Source of the DNA: Sciurus carolinensis
Lineage: Eukaryota; Chordata; Mammalia; Rodentia; Sciuridae
Reading direction: 5' to 3'
Length of the DNA stretch: 64,000 nucleotides
NCBI RefSeq assembly: GCF_902686445.1
Contig: NC_062219.1
Coordinates: 39,955,056 to 40,019,055 of the forward strand
In this document: piece by piece, positions 35,547-47,775 of the stretch
Position numbering within the stretch: position 1 is the stretch's first letter
How the letters are laid out: every line of letters begins with the position of its first letter
Made by a program: the position numbers and the translations under genes
The notes under the pieces: generated by a model
Seen by the model: the letters and a program-made list of their open reading frames with translations, nothing else
The model's database searches: none
What the model was told of the DNA's origin: nothing

Positions 35547-37075
35547 AGAAGGAAATTTCTTCAACTTGATAAAGAATATATGTAAAAACCTGTAGCTAAT
35601 ATCATATTTAATGCTGAAAAACTAGAAGTGTTCCCACTAAACTCAAAGTTAGGATTTCCTTTCTTATCACTCCTTTTCAATATTTCACTGGAAGTCCTAG
35701 CTAACGCAATGAGACAAGAAAAAGGAAGAATAAGAAAAGGATAGTGATTCATAAAGGACAAATAAAACTTTGTTTGCAGATAACATAATTATCTGTGTAG
35801 AGAATCTGAAAGAATCAACAAAACACTCTTGAAATACATTGAAATTGTTTTGTTTTCAGATACAAGGTTAATACATATCAGCAATTAGCAAGTGAATTTT
35901 GACATTAAAACACAATGTTATTTACATTAGTACCACAATAAATAAATAAATAAAGTAAGTAGGAAGAAATCTATAAGTATGTATAAGATCTATATAAGGA
36001 AAATACAAATCTCTGCTAAACAAATCAATAAATAAATGCAGAGCTATATCATATTCATGGATGAGAAAAGTTAATATTTTCAAGATGTGTGTTCTTCCCA
36101 ATATGATCTATAGAATCAATACAATTCCAATCAAGTTCCAGTAGATTATTTTGTGCATATTGAGAAACTGATTCTAATCTTTATGTAAAGAGCTAAAAGA
36201 CTCAGAATAGACAAAAGAGCAAAGTCAAAGGACTTACTCTACCTGACTTCAAGATATACTATGATGTTATATTAATAAAGACATTGTGGTATTATGAAGA
36301 ATAGACAAGTTCAGAAATATGCCTACATAAATATAGTCAACTGATTTTTGGGAAAAAAGCAAGGGAAATGTAGAAGAAAGCCTTTTCAACAAATGGAGCT
36401 GGAACACCTGGGCATCCACTTACAAAAAATATAAAATAAAAAAATAAACTAAAACCTAGACACAGAATTGTACCCTTCATAAAAATTAATCAAATTAACA
36501 TAAAATTCTAAAAAACTGCAAAACTCCGAGAAGTTGACATGGAGAAAAAGATGACCTTGGATTTGGGGATGACTTTCTAGATAGGACAACTAAAGGAATA
36601 AGCCAGAAAAAAAAAAAAAAAAAAATTAACAGAATGTACTTTTAAAACTAAAAATTTCAGCCCTGTAAATACCATGTCACGGGATGAAAATAAACTTCAG
36701 CATGGGAGAAAAATCTGATTAAATTACTTTTTATGCAAAATATAAAAAGAACTCTTAAATCTCAACAATAAAAAAAGGAACATTCTGATAAAAACATGGA
36801 TCAAAGATCTTAGCAACTCCTCGTCTTGGTAAGTTTAAGAAAGTATGCTCAACATCATATATCTTCAGAGATATACATTTTAAAACAGCAGTGAGATACC
36901 CCTACACATGAATTACAATGGCTAAATTCCAAAACAATGGCCACATCAAATAGTAACTGGCAAGGATGTGGAACAACGGGAGCTCTCATTCATTTATGAT
37001 GGGAATGCAAAAATGGTACAACCACTTTGGAGGGCACTTTGGCATTCTCTTACAAAACTAAACATTGCTTTCAAT
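35547..37075 (+). mobile_element. old L1 ORF2 fragment, right of nested SINE
   Basis: CTGGAAGTCCTAGCTAACGC, CAAGGACTTACTCTACCTGA-like text and GGCAAGGATGTGGAACAACG mark the ORF2 RT-to-C-terminal region of an old L1. All frames carry many stops. An A20 tract is at 36606-36625. Confidence 0.9.
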
Positions 37076-37308
37076 TCTGTTTGGTTACAAATCTCATACT
37101 CCTACAAGATCCCCTCCATGAGAAGATAAAATGACTAGAGGATGGTTTGGACTAGAAATTGGCTTTTCCAGGTCCAAATAAGATCTATGAGGTTGACATG
37201 CAACCAATGTGAATAATGAATTCCTTTGCAGGGACTAAAAATTAAGAATCATGTACCAGTTTCTACTTTTGTTAGTCAGGAGTCTAATTCTTTTTACAAA
37301 ACATATTA

Positions 37309-37421
37309 TTTTAGTTATCAATGGACCTTAATTTTACTTATTTATATATGGTGCTGAGAATTGAAGCCAGTGCCTCACACATGCTAGGCAAGCGCTGTAC
37401 CACTGAGCCACAACCCCCGCC
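37309..37421 (-). mobile_element. squirrel ID SINE with lineage-specific tail
   Basis: On the minus strand: GGCGGGGGTTGTGGCTCAGT, then GCTTGCCTAGCATGTGTGAG, then the tail AATAAGTAAAATTAAGGTCC. The same tail occurs in the ID at 45312, which identifies the squirrel-type ID subfamily. Confidence 0.9.
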
Positions 37422-38659
37422 TGAATAACTCTTAATATCATCTACATTGCAGTTTGTTCACCTTAATTTGAATATTTTTAGGGGAAGAGAAAAAGGCAGC
37501 CTTTGTTGAAGTTACCTTGTTCTGATGGACCTCAATTTCCTGAGTTTATCAGAAAAAAATTTCTAAAATTTCATGTAGAGTCCAGTGTTTTAAGTTCATA
37601 TCACATCTAGGTTGATTTGCTTTGTCTACCATCTTACAAATAATGTACATAAAATGGTTGCTGATTTTTTTGTGGTTGGGTTTGAACAATGAGAAATGGA
37701 TGAGAAGTCACTGCACTAAGCAATTTTCCTTTAATGAGTAACTATATTTATTATGTACCATTTTTAGTTTAAGGTAAAATTGTTCATTCTTCTACAGGGA
37801 CTAAATAGGCAGAAGTTTTTATGTTGCTTAGCTCTTTATAACAGTCTTCTGCATGTTGACTTCTAAAGTCACTTCTGTGACACACAATATCTCAAATACC
37901 TGCCTACTTACTTAATTTGCCAGTCTCTGATCTTCCCAATGTAATGGATTTTAAATTTGTAAACAGATGAGTTCTACTACTATGTGGTAAGTGCAAAGAG
38001 AGTAGTATGAATGTATTTCCACTACAGAATAAGAAGAGTCCAACCTTACATGGAAAGTCAGGTAGGATTTGATCCATTTGAGCTTAATCTTAAAGGATGA
38101 TTAGACTTTCTGATGGAAAAACAAAAGGGAGCTATGGATCCTTTTGTTTTATGATAAGAAAAAGCATGTTTTAATTTCAGAATTTCCAAAGAACAAGGAA
38201 TGGGATGTGTGGAACTGTATGTTAGATACCTTGGGGTTGTGGTGGTTGGAGTTATTTGTCCATTCCTGTTTACTTGTTTGCTGTCAAATGGAGCAGACAT
38301 TCAGTAAATATCAGTTAAGTGACTGTCTAATGATTGCACTAATGAATGAAGCACAAGACATAGATGGGAAATATATTGTGAAGAGCTTTATGTGCTGTTG
38401 AAAGAAACTTGAAACATATTTTCATCCTCTTGGTTAGAAAAAATCCATTGCAATGATTAAGCTTCTTGGATTTTCATTCCAGATTCTGTGATGGGTTGTT
38501 TATATTTTTTGTGAGGTTTCTCTTTATTCACTAATGACACCCCTGCAATGTTTCAACATAAAATATACAAGGAACCATTTACTCATATTTTGCTCCTGCT
38601 AAGAGAAAGACTGTCTGATTTTTATTTGTTTCAAAGGAGTTGTTTAAAACAATTGCTGG
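37422..38659. other. unique AT-rich intron
   Basis: No recognised repeat or exon. Confidence 0.5.
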
Positions 38660-38790
38660 GCAGCATTGGAAGGTTACAGACAGGAATCTGGTGCAGGGCC
38701 TGAGAATGTGAATTTTTAACAAGATCCCAGTTATTTCTGATGCTCTGGTCCAAGGACTACCCTGTGACAATGCAGTGTTCAGGAATACCT
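38660..38790 (+). mobile_element. MER5A-like hAT-Charlie MITE fragment
   Basis: GGGCCTGAGAATGTGAATTT, then TTTAACAAGATCCCAG, then GATGCTCTGGTCCAAGGACT match the 3' half of MER5A (GGCCTGAGAATTTGCATTTC...). It is an ancient nonautonomous DNA transposon; both ends are eroded. Confidence 0.78.
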
Positions 38791-38795
38791 ACTAC

Positions 38796-39165
38796 AAATC
38801 AGTAGGCTCTTAACTGTTCCTCTCTCTTTTAAAAAATGTAAAATATTTTTAAGATATTCATTCAAACAAAATTTCAAGCAGACAGGAGGTCATTTTTCTT
38901 TTTGCCTTTGAAGAGATCATATGACAAGTGAAATCAATTTTGTGGAACTGAAATATGCCTGAAACTTTATTCATATGTTAAATTACATTTTATTTCACTA
39001 AGGAAAAAATTGTTAGTTGAATCCTCAAAAGAGAACTAATATTTTCTGTTTTGTGGGGTACGGCTTTGAAACATGTTATTTTCTGATGGGGGACTTGTCT
39101 GTAATGAACTTGTTCTCCTTAAAAAAATGCAGTGAGTTTTTCATAAAAGTCAAAGTAAGATCTGT
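38796..39165. other. unique AT-rich intron
   Basis: Nothing recognised. Confidence 0.45.
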
Positions 39166-39322
39166 AGAGTAAATAGAGGGACCAGGGAGAGGGAGAAGAG
39201 GAAATGGGAAAATATTGGGGAATGATATTTGTCAAATTACAGTGTTATATGGTGCGCATGTATGAATATCTAACAACAAATCCCACCATTACGTAGAGTG
39301 CACCCATAAAAAATATGGAAAA
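39166..39322 (+). mobile_element. rodent/squirrel L1 3' UTR fragment
   Basis: AGAGGGACCAGGGAGAGGGA, GAAATGGGAAAATATTGGGG and CAACAAATCCCACCATTACG, ending CACCCATAAAAAATATGG, fit the 3' end of a squirrel L1 subfamily distinct from the one at 12905. Confidence 0.75.
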
Positions 39323-42300
39323 AAACGCAGTTAGTTTTACTGGATTGCAGGAAGCCCCAACTTTCTACACTACTCTCCAAAATCCCACATAGGCCAGCCA
39401 GAACCACGTGGGTTCGACCAGTTGCAGCCAAGTCCCAAATATCTTTGCCTAGTGACTGTTTCCCCACTTGCTGTGAATCAGAACAGCTGCCCCCTTTTGT
39501 TCTGCTTTTGAAGCCAACGCATATGCTTGAGTGATCAGATCCAGGCTGCTGTTGGCTCTTCTTGTGCTAACGCAGGACTGGCGCCTGTGCATGTGTGCAT
39601 GTGAATATGTGTGCACGCGTGAAATCTGTGCTGGCACCGGGTCAGGCCCACAAGGCTGGTTAGAAGGTGTGATGTGCTGCTCCACCCCGTCAGAATGTGC
39701 CCTCCAGATGAGGTCCTCTCTCCCTGAGTCTCTCACAAAGAATTGACTGGGTGGGTGTACTGTCAACCTCCTTTCTTCAGCACACTCCAAGCAAAGACAG
39801 CAGCTTCTCTGGGTGGAAAAGACATTGACATATGGGCAGGACAGATATAGCAAAGGGATTCAAATCTGGCCTTAAAGATTATTTAGATAAACATAGAAAA
39901 TTGACAACACATGGGGGTGTTAAGAAGTCTCATTATGAAGTCCCCAGTGGGCCCACATAGGTTTATCTTGTCGCCCACAGGAACAGAAGTTTCTGTTCTC
40001 CATGGCTCTATAAAAAGGAGCAGGAATCTGTGATCCTTTTTCTGCTAATGGGATGTGACTGCAGTGGCAAATTAACACTTTCCACTTAAGGTTCATTTTG
40101 TTTTGGTGAATGGCACAGGTAATATTTCACCTGTCAGGTATTTACTTATGTTTGTTCCAAAATGTGTTTGAAGAAGAGGGTGGGTGGGAAATCAAGCTAA
40201 TCTTGATCAGAGAACAGTGTGTATTCTCTTTAGTTAGAGAGTTGAAAATTTATCATGACATATGCTGGCTGCACAGTCAAAACTTATCACCGCCCACCAC
40301 GTTGGAAGCACGACAGGATAGCTCTGTGGGAGCTGCTTCCTCAACAGATGAGGTTTGATATGTCAAGTGCAGGACCTGAGAAAAGCAAAAAGGTAATCCT
40401 TTCAACTGGGCTCTGCATACATGGGTGGTGGAAGAGATTTCATTAATCTCTTGTGAGTTGTTTTAAAAGACACTGTTTTACGGAGCTTATAAATTTGATC
40501 ATGACTTTAAGTCAGGAGACATCAATCTTCATATTAAAGAACATTGATTAATACTGTTCAGAAAGGCAGATCAAGGGGAAAATATTCAAATCCAGCAAAT
40601 TTCGTTTATATTTTAATCACAAATATTGGGGGTATTTTTCCTTACTGGACTGCAGTGACTTTAAATACTATGGTGTTTGCACAATTCTTTTTCAGACTTA
40701 ACACTGAGTTGACATAATGATATCCTATGGTGGTGAGTTTTACAGAGACATTGGCCTTTGTAAGAGCTGCATGTTACATAATCTAAAAGTTAAAATTTCA
40801 GCTAATGAAAGATTTTTAATGTTTATGCCCCTAGTCAAACATTGTGACCCTTTTTATAGATCATAAATGTTTTAATGGATTAATACTGTGACCACTTTCA
40901 AGTATATAGTGTCAGCATCTCTTTCAAATAGGCTTTTGAAGTTTTCTAACTTATGACTGCAAGGTCCTTCTTCCTGCACTGGATACTAGTCATTAAAATT
41001 TGGCATTTCTCTGATCAGAGCTCTCTGGATTTTTAATGATTAGTCATTTTGTAATAATTTGTCCCCTAAATCTGTTCACCATTACATATGAGTATGTTAC
41101 CAATAATTTTTATTACTAAATGAAAAGTTTGGATTAACATATGTATATAAGAGCTTTGAAACTTGAAACCCTAGCTTCTTTTAAAAATGTGCACATTATA
41201 TTCTCTTCCAGTGTTTGTTCTTCTTTTTACATATTTTTGACATTTCTCTTGCCTTTTCTATGCCATGTTTCTCCCTCTGCTCTTTCACCGTGTTTCTTTT
41301 CCTGCAGGTTTGTCTGTTGCACAGGGGCTCAAGGTATCAATTCTGAATTTAAATGATCTCTGAAACACTTATTTCTATTTCTGTTTTCCCACCTGTTTAT
41401 AGGTGAGGGTGCTTAGGATAGAATTACCAGAAACACAGAATCTCTTCTCACATGGGAAAGAAATCAGTGAGATTCTAAATGATATCCAATTATAGATTTC
41501 CCAAATATTCCATTTTCTCTATCTCATGTCTCAAAATCTACCATTCATTCCATTTATAGCAGCAGAGCACATAACTATTCATACATTTGGGCAATAAGCA
41601 AAAAACTAGAATGGCACAACAATAATTAAAAGTTATTGTCTCTGAAAACTATAACATTCTATAGAAAGCTTAAGTCAAACACCACAAAAACACTTATCTG
41701 AAAATAGCAATATTAATTGTACACCAACATGGTTCATCAATCTATTATTCTATAAATTGAGAAGATATGAACAGCCTAAAATCTGTTCTCATCCAGAGGA
41801 TTCTTTTAAAATAAAATTTTCCCTCTAATGAAGTAGAGGACAGATGATGTGACTTATCACAAAGATGATGATATCTTAATGGGGACAGAAAGGATGAAAG
41901 GATGGTAAAACAAATTTCTGCTGTTTTGGAGTTGGCCCAGAAAATAAACAAACACATAAATAGAGGTTTAAGTTATATTTCTTATAATGTTAAAAAATAG
42001 TGTGGCTTCTAGAGTTAGTACAATGATGTGGAAGAAATATAGTATTGTAAAATAGAATTGGATTCTAACCCAGCCTCAGTCACCACATAACTGATGGGCC
42101 TGCAAAATGAGGGTTTTCTTAGGATGTAACAGGGAAATGTGCAATTTTCAGGGTTTTATTTAGATGCATAGAGTAATACTTCCCCTAACTGTGAATTGCT
42201 TCTTAACCAAGGTCATTAATTAGAATATGGTACCAAGCCAGGAAATGTGTGAGAATACTCTGAGCATCTAAAACATTTCACCAAGCCGTGCACTTTATTC

Positions 42301-42769
42301 ATAGGCTATGTCCTCAGCCTTTTATTAAAAAATGATTTATTGTTGCTCTATTATAATTCTAGTAATCTCAGGTTTTATGTCCATTGAAAACTAGAAATGG
42401 AAAACATAGAAACTGGAGAAGAAGAAAAAATATAATTTAGGTCCAATGAGTCAGGCATAACTCAAATGATGAACAGTGACTGAAGATCAACTCACAAAAC
42501 AAGAACAAACATGTAAACAGCATATATAGGAACATGAAAGTATTTAAATGTCTCTGGTTTCATAGCTTAACAAGAACATTCAAACATATTTTCAATGGGC
42601 CCTGAAAGTGCTGATGGATTTCAAAATGGTTTATTACATACCTGCTGTATTTATTGAAGTTTTATTATGTAGTATGTTACTTGAGTAATATGTTCTACTT
42701 TCAGTTTTTAGAATGATTTTAAAAATATCTTATATCTACATTATACACAGCAATTTTAAAATATTACTT
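39323..42769. other. unique intron
   Basis: 3.4 kb without confident repeats. A purine-pyrimidine alternating stretch with CACGCG lies at 39586-39622. Open frames at 39449-39853 and 39531-39746 are on opposite strands over the same DNA and neither resembles a known protein. Confidence 0.45.
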
Positions 42770-42885
42770 AGAATATTCCTATTATAATATTAGATTTACA
42801 GATGGAGAAACTGAGAACTATGCAATTGTTTACTCAAGCAGTAACCTAATGTTTTCTAAAAAACAGCACTTTTTATATCTGGATT
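42770..42885 (+). repeat. MIR SINE fragment
   Basis: AGATTTACAGATGGAGAAAC followed by TGAGAACTATGCAATTGTTT and AAGCAGTAACCTAATG follows the MIR core (TTTACAGATGAGGAAACTGAGGC...). Confidence 0.6.
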
Positions 42886-43959
42886 GAAAACAATTTTTTA
42901 AAAAATATTGGGTTATAATCATTTTATTCTGTTTAATAAATCATGAAAATATATAACCTGTTTTAGAACAATTCTCATCAAAATCATTACAGGCATTTAT
43001 AAGAGGTTTCTAGTTAATATGGCGAAAGGATCATATATAGAAAGTCCCCCAGGTAAAATATAATTAAAATAAAAATGATAAATGAGTTTAAAAGAAAAGG
43101 AAATTTCAAGTACAATGAAAAAAAGTATATAGGATTTTAAAGCCAAAGCAATTAATGGAAACTAAAGTAGCAGAGACCTTTGAGGTAATGGAGATTAAAT
43201 GTGTTATTTACCAGGAAGAACTGGTCTGTTTAGTAAGAGGGTTCACTATAGCGAAACTGCTAAAGACTTGCTCCTTGGCTAAAAATTAAGGATAATGAAA
43301 TAAAAATAAAAATTCATTATTGGTAGACTTCACAATCAAATTGCATCAAGGGTCTGTAATTGAAACCCAGAAAGAGTATACCAAGGGTTAGAATAACCGG
43401 CTTCCCTTTTGCTGGACTGGAGTCTGAGCAAACAAGCTGGACATGGTTTAAGTCTATGACTTTCATGCTGCATCTAGCCTTCAGCCATCATGTGAGCACT
43501 GTTGTCTCCCCAGCATAGAAACAAACCATTCAGACAATTGAAGATTCCCCAACTTCAGCCCAAAGTGTGAAGGTTATATGGATAAAGAATAAACACTGAA
43601 TGTGTCAAACTCTGCAGCCAGAGTTATGTTTTGTTGTGCTCAAGTGTTTACCTATATGCAATTAAATAATCAAAGGGCTGTTTAGCTGAGAGAAGACAGG
43701 TCTTCCCAAGGTCAGCAAACTGTAAGTCAGTTAGTTGAACAACTCTTCCAAAATTGTGTTTATTTTTAGACAACACTATCATTTTTAAATTGCTGATTTT
43801 ACAGGTACAAGACTCCATGATCATGAAGGCCAAAACCATATCTTGGCTATAGCTAATAAAGGGAGGGCATTTATCCTGGAGAATAGCAACTTGGTAGAAA
43901 GGTAAAGAGGAAGGAGATGTAACAATACCGCTGGATGTTTTGTACCAGTCACAATTATT
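42886..43959. other. unique AT-rich intron
   Basis: No repeat named with confidence; nothing coding recognised. Confidence 0.45.
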
Positions 43960-44110
43960 TCACACCCTTTACACATATTGAGTCATCAAAGCCTCCCAAT
44001 AATCTCATGATGTAAATTTCACTGTTATTCTCTTTTTAATCAATGAGGATATAATTAATATAAAGGTTTTTGAAAAGACCATAAAATTTCATTCAAGGGT
44101 AGAGATAAGA
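43960..44110 (+). repeat. MIR SINE fragment
   Basis: TGAGTCATCAAAGCCTCCCA, ATAATCTCATGATGTAAATT and CACTGTTATTCTC...ATGAGGA match the MIR segment (TTTAATCCTCACAACAACCC ... GATGAGGAAACTG), strongly diverged. Confidence 0.6.
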
Positions 44111-45155
44111 TTTTGAATATTATTTTTGTTGAGTAAGGTTTCTGATTGTGGGGAGAAGATAATCTGTCACAGAGAATGGATTAGAGAATGCCTCAAATAC
44201 TCTCCCCTTGCCAGAAATGATACCCTCATTTTCTGCCACAACAATTCAATTTGACTATTAAAATCCATTCTTCTGAGTTCTAAAGAAGTTTGTTCATCCC
44301 AGAATCCTATATTCATTTGAAAATTATCTGCCTCTGTTAGGGTTAGTAAATAAAACCTCTCTATTGGTTAGCTTGCACTTTTAAATCTGTACTCTGTATG
44401 TTAAAACACTTATTAATAGATAGTAATCAGCTCTAAGCAGTAGGCTAGACTTGAGGGCTGTAAAATATTCTGCCCGTCATCTCATCTGGAAGGGAAAAAG
44501 TGGTACAAAGGTCACTGGGCCATTGTTGGAGGAAAAAGAAACTTGAAGGAAGAAATGTGAAACTTCTAAGAATCAACTTTGTCCACTTTCCAATTTTTCC
44601 TACAGTTAACACAGGTTTTATTGTCATTAATTTTTTTAAAGGGAAGACAAAGTTTTTCAAAAGATATTTTTTTCTTTCTATGTGATGGATAAAATAAGTT
44701 GTTGATTAAGTCAGTAACATTTGGAATTTCAAAGTAAGGACTGAGGCAAGGTGTGCAGGAGACCATGCTGTTAATTCTGACCCTAAAATGACTTTGCTGT
44801 GTACCAAGTGTTCTCATCTACAAAACAGAGAGATCACAGGAATGATCTTTATGGCTTCTTCTAGATTCTTGACTCTTGAAAATAAAATTTAGAAAGGATT
44901 AACTAGGATAATCACCCTCCTATGCTATCTAGCTATATATTTGGCTTATTCTCTATTCATATTATACTGAAAGTACAAAATGAAAGCATTTTCTAAATAT
45001 ATCTGTTTATTAGTTTTCTTTCTCATTTTATTTTATTAATATTAATAAATTTAGAGATCTTATCTTTTAAGGAAAGGAGCTATCACTTTAAAATTTACTT
45101 ACAGTTCCGTCTTAGCATTGTATTATTACAGTTGTCAATCAATTTGTTCTATTAA
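44111..45155. other. unique AT-rich intron
   Basis: About 1 kb; faint MIR-like wording at 44805-44850 only. Confidence 0.45.
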
Positions 45156-45168
45156 AACTCTTATTTCA

Positions 45169-45238
45169 GGCTGGGGATATAGCTTAGTTGGTAGAGTGCT
45201 TGCTTCACATGCACAAGGCCCTGGATTCAATCCCCAGC
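45169..45238 (+). mobile_element. ID SINE with intact-looking Pol III boxes
   Basis: GGCTGGGGATATAGCTTAGT starts a full ID body. Box A-like TAGCTTAGTTGG is at 45180-45191 and box B-like GGATTCAATCC at 45223-45233. Its tail is the CA array that follows. A perfect 13-bp target duplication AACTCTTATTTCA lies at 45156-45168 and 45282-45294. Confidence 0.94.
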
Positions 45239-45276
45239 ACCACACACACACACACACACACACATACACACACACA
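45239..45276. repeat. (CA)n microsatellite in the ID tail
   Basis: CA repeats broken once by CATA, occupying the tail position of the ID at 45169 and lying inside its target duplication. Confidence 0.95.
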
Positions 45277-45293
45277 AATACAACTCTTATTTC

Positions 45294-45311
45294 ATATATA
45301 TATATATATAT
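45294..45311. repeat. (TA)n run between two SINEs
   Basis: ATATATATATATATATA lies between the middle target copy and the T-rich (poly(A)) end of the next SINE. Confidence 0.9.
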
Positions 45312-45436
45312 TTTTTTTTTTTGGTTATTGATGGACCTTTATTTTATTCATTTATTTATATGCAGTGCTAAGGATCCAACCCAGTGTCTCACACATGCTA
45401 AGGAAGTGGTCTACCTCTGAGTCACAACCCCAGCTC
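45312..45436 (-). mobile_element. squirrel ID SINE with lineage-specific tail
   Basis: On the minus strand: AGCTGGGGTTGTGACTCAGA, then GCATGTGTGAGACACTGGGT, then the AAATAAATGAATAAAATAAA extension and poly(A). It faces the ID at 45169 tail-to-tail. A degenerate third target copy (AATTCTTATTTCT, 45442-45454) follows it. Confidence 0.92.
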
Positions 45437-45454
45437 CCTAAAATTCTTATTTCT

Positions 45455-46462
45455 TCCTGTGCAAGTGTTAAGTAAAAACAAAAATAAATATTCTAAATCT
45501 TGGACTGCTTTTTAATTCCCTTATCTACTTGTCTGTATGCATGCATTCAATAGTTGAGCTAATAAACATATTTCAATTTGTGTTTGTTCAGGGACAGCCA
45601 TTATACAGCCAACTACCAATAAGAAGTAAAATCTAAGACTTTGGTAGTAACTGACATTTATGCCACTATGTTATGTGAACTCTAAAGACAAATGTAAAAA
45701 ATTCATTCTGAAGTGAATATTTTGTAATGTTGAGTGATCTGTATTGAAAGGCTCTCAACAGCTTTAATAAATGAATGAGAACACATTAATTATTTGCCAT
45801 TAAAACTAGATGGAAATTTCCACTCTCTGATATATACTGATTCTTTCTTTGACTCTTCTGTCAAGTGACTTTCAATTGGCATAGCTTCTGTTGCTTCTTT
45901 TACAAAGTTGAGAAAACAACACTGCTTGGGCAGTCAGCTGTAAATCTTTAAGGAGAAACACATTCTATAAATGATGAACATTATCAGTGACATCCTTTTC
46001 CAAATTTCTGCCACTATATAATCGTTAAGTTTTGGTTCTTACTTAGGTCACATTATTACTGGATTATTATGGAGAAATCTTCAGTATAGTACAAATACTT
46101 ATTGTTACCTAATAGAAGATAAGGTGAGAGGATAATAAGAAATACTTGGTAACTATGGTCAATAAATAATGTCTCTTACTTCTGTATCTAAGAGCTTACA
46201 GTGATTCTATTATCTTTTTAATCATATTTAAGTATTTTACCTAAATTTCAAATTCCTCTTTCAGCTGACACTTTGAATTTCCTCTTGTGAAAATCCCAAA
46301 TAGACTTTCTTCTGGTTTTTCCAAATAATCCTGTCTTCTTCCTGTCACATCACATATTAACAATAATGAATAATATTTTCTGAATACTTGTCCTATGAAA
46401 TAATTTTTTTTATCTTTATTATTTTCTTCTCACACACAAAAATCCAATGAATTAGAGGGAGT
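45455..46462. other. unique AT-rich intron
   Basis: No recognised repeat or exon. Confidence 0.5.
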
Positions 46463-47775
46463 AAAATAATCAAGAAGGTGGAATAGGAAGTCCCAGATCC
46501 TCATTTCCCCCATGGAGACAACATCAACAAAAATAGATAGAACAATTCCCTTTGCAAGGAATCCAGAAACCAGTTAAGAGACTTCTACAACCCAGGTGAG
46601 TACAATTCTAGCTGCATTAAAGTCAGTAGGAGAATTGCATGGCACTCATTAATCACAGTCCCTCCTCTTGGCTCAGTTTGGTGTGTAGTGTGGTGTCACT
46701 GGGGAAAACAAGTCCCAGATGCTGGCTTCTCTTTGGGGAAGGAAGGAGAAGACTCAAAAGTCAACTTTTTGGAGAGTTGCTGAAGGGACTGATTTCTGTC
46801 TTTTCTTAATCTCAGCAGGATGGTAAAGGGCACCAGGTTGAAAGTCTGAAAACAAGAGTGGTGCATTGAATTGTACACATTTATTCAATGTAGTCCTTCC
46901 ATCTGGCCCAAGAAAAATGAGTCAGAGAAAACTTCCATGTCTCAAATTTCCCAGGAGAGGGAAAGAGTTGGAGTATGTGTCTAATATTCAGGATTTGGGG
47001 GAGAGCTCTGCCCAAGAGATTGGCTTCTATTTTGCCCATCTTTCAGTGCTTGTGGGACTTGGTATATTCTAGAAGTCTGCCGGAGAGAGTTGGAAAGTTT
47101 GTAGCACTGCCAGAGAACCTACATTAATGCAGACATATACAAAGGGAGCAAAAGAACATAAGTTTTTGATAAAAGCAATTGGCAAATTCCTGATTGGGAA
47201 TTTATATAAGCTCACATATGGAGAAGATGCATCCACAAAGGTGGTTTGCAGAGCACACAGAATCTGTATTCAAAATGATTGCTGAAGATTTTCCCAGCAC
47301 AAAACCAGTTTATGATTTTGGGAAAATTGTTATTTTTTCATATGTTTGAGTCCCAGTGAAGAGTTGCAAGGCACACAAAGAAACAAGGAACCATGATACA
47401 AAGAACAACATAAATCTCCAGAAATTGACTTAAGGAATGACAGCATATGAAATATCTGGCAATGAATTCAAAATAACTATAGTAACAATGTTCAACATTT
47501 TAGAAAAATTACATGCCAACAAAATGAGAAAATTAACAAATACATAAAAATTGTGTGAAAAAGAAACAAACAAAATTTAGAGCAAAAGAATACAATATCT
47601 GAATTGAAAAATTCACTAAACGTTTTCAACAGAAGACTTGATTAAGCAGAAGAAATCAGAAAACTAAAAGATAAGTCATTTGAAACTATCCAAAGGAACA
47701 AAAAGAATAATGAAGAAAATGAAAGAAAGTTTAAGGGACTTCAGAGAATCCCAAAGAATATTTGGTAGGTATGCT
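46463..47775 (+). mobile_element. old L1 5' portion (5' UTR / ORF1 region)
   Basis: CAAGAAGGTGGAATAGGAAG resembles an L1 5' start. It is followed by CATCAACAAAAATAGATAGA and later ORF1-type A-rich text (CTGGCAATGAATTCAAAATA, CAACAGAAGACTTGATTAAG). No open frame survives. It is the only 5' L1 segment recognised here. Confidence 0.72.

Noticed and set aside
39449..39853. 134-codon minus-strand ORF
   Set aside because: It overlaps a 71-codon ORF on the other strand; there is no family match or splice-site support.
45169..45238. tRNA gene (box A and box B present)
   Set aside because: It is a tRNA/BC1-derived ID SINE with a tail and target duplication; there is no tRNA cloverleaf.
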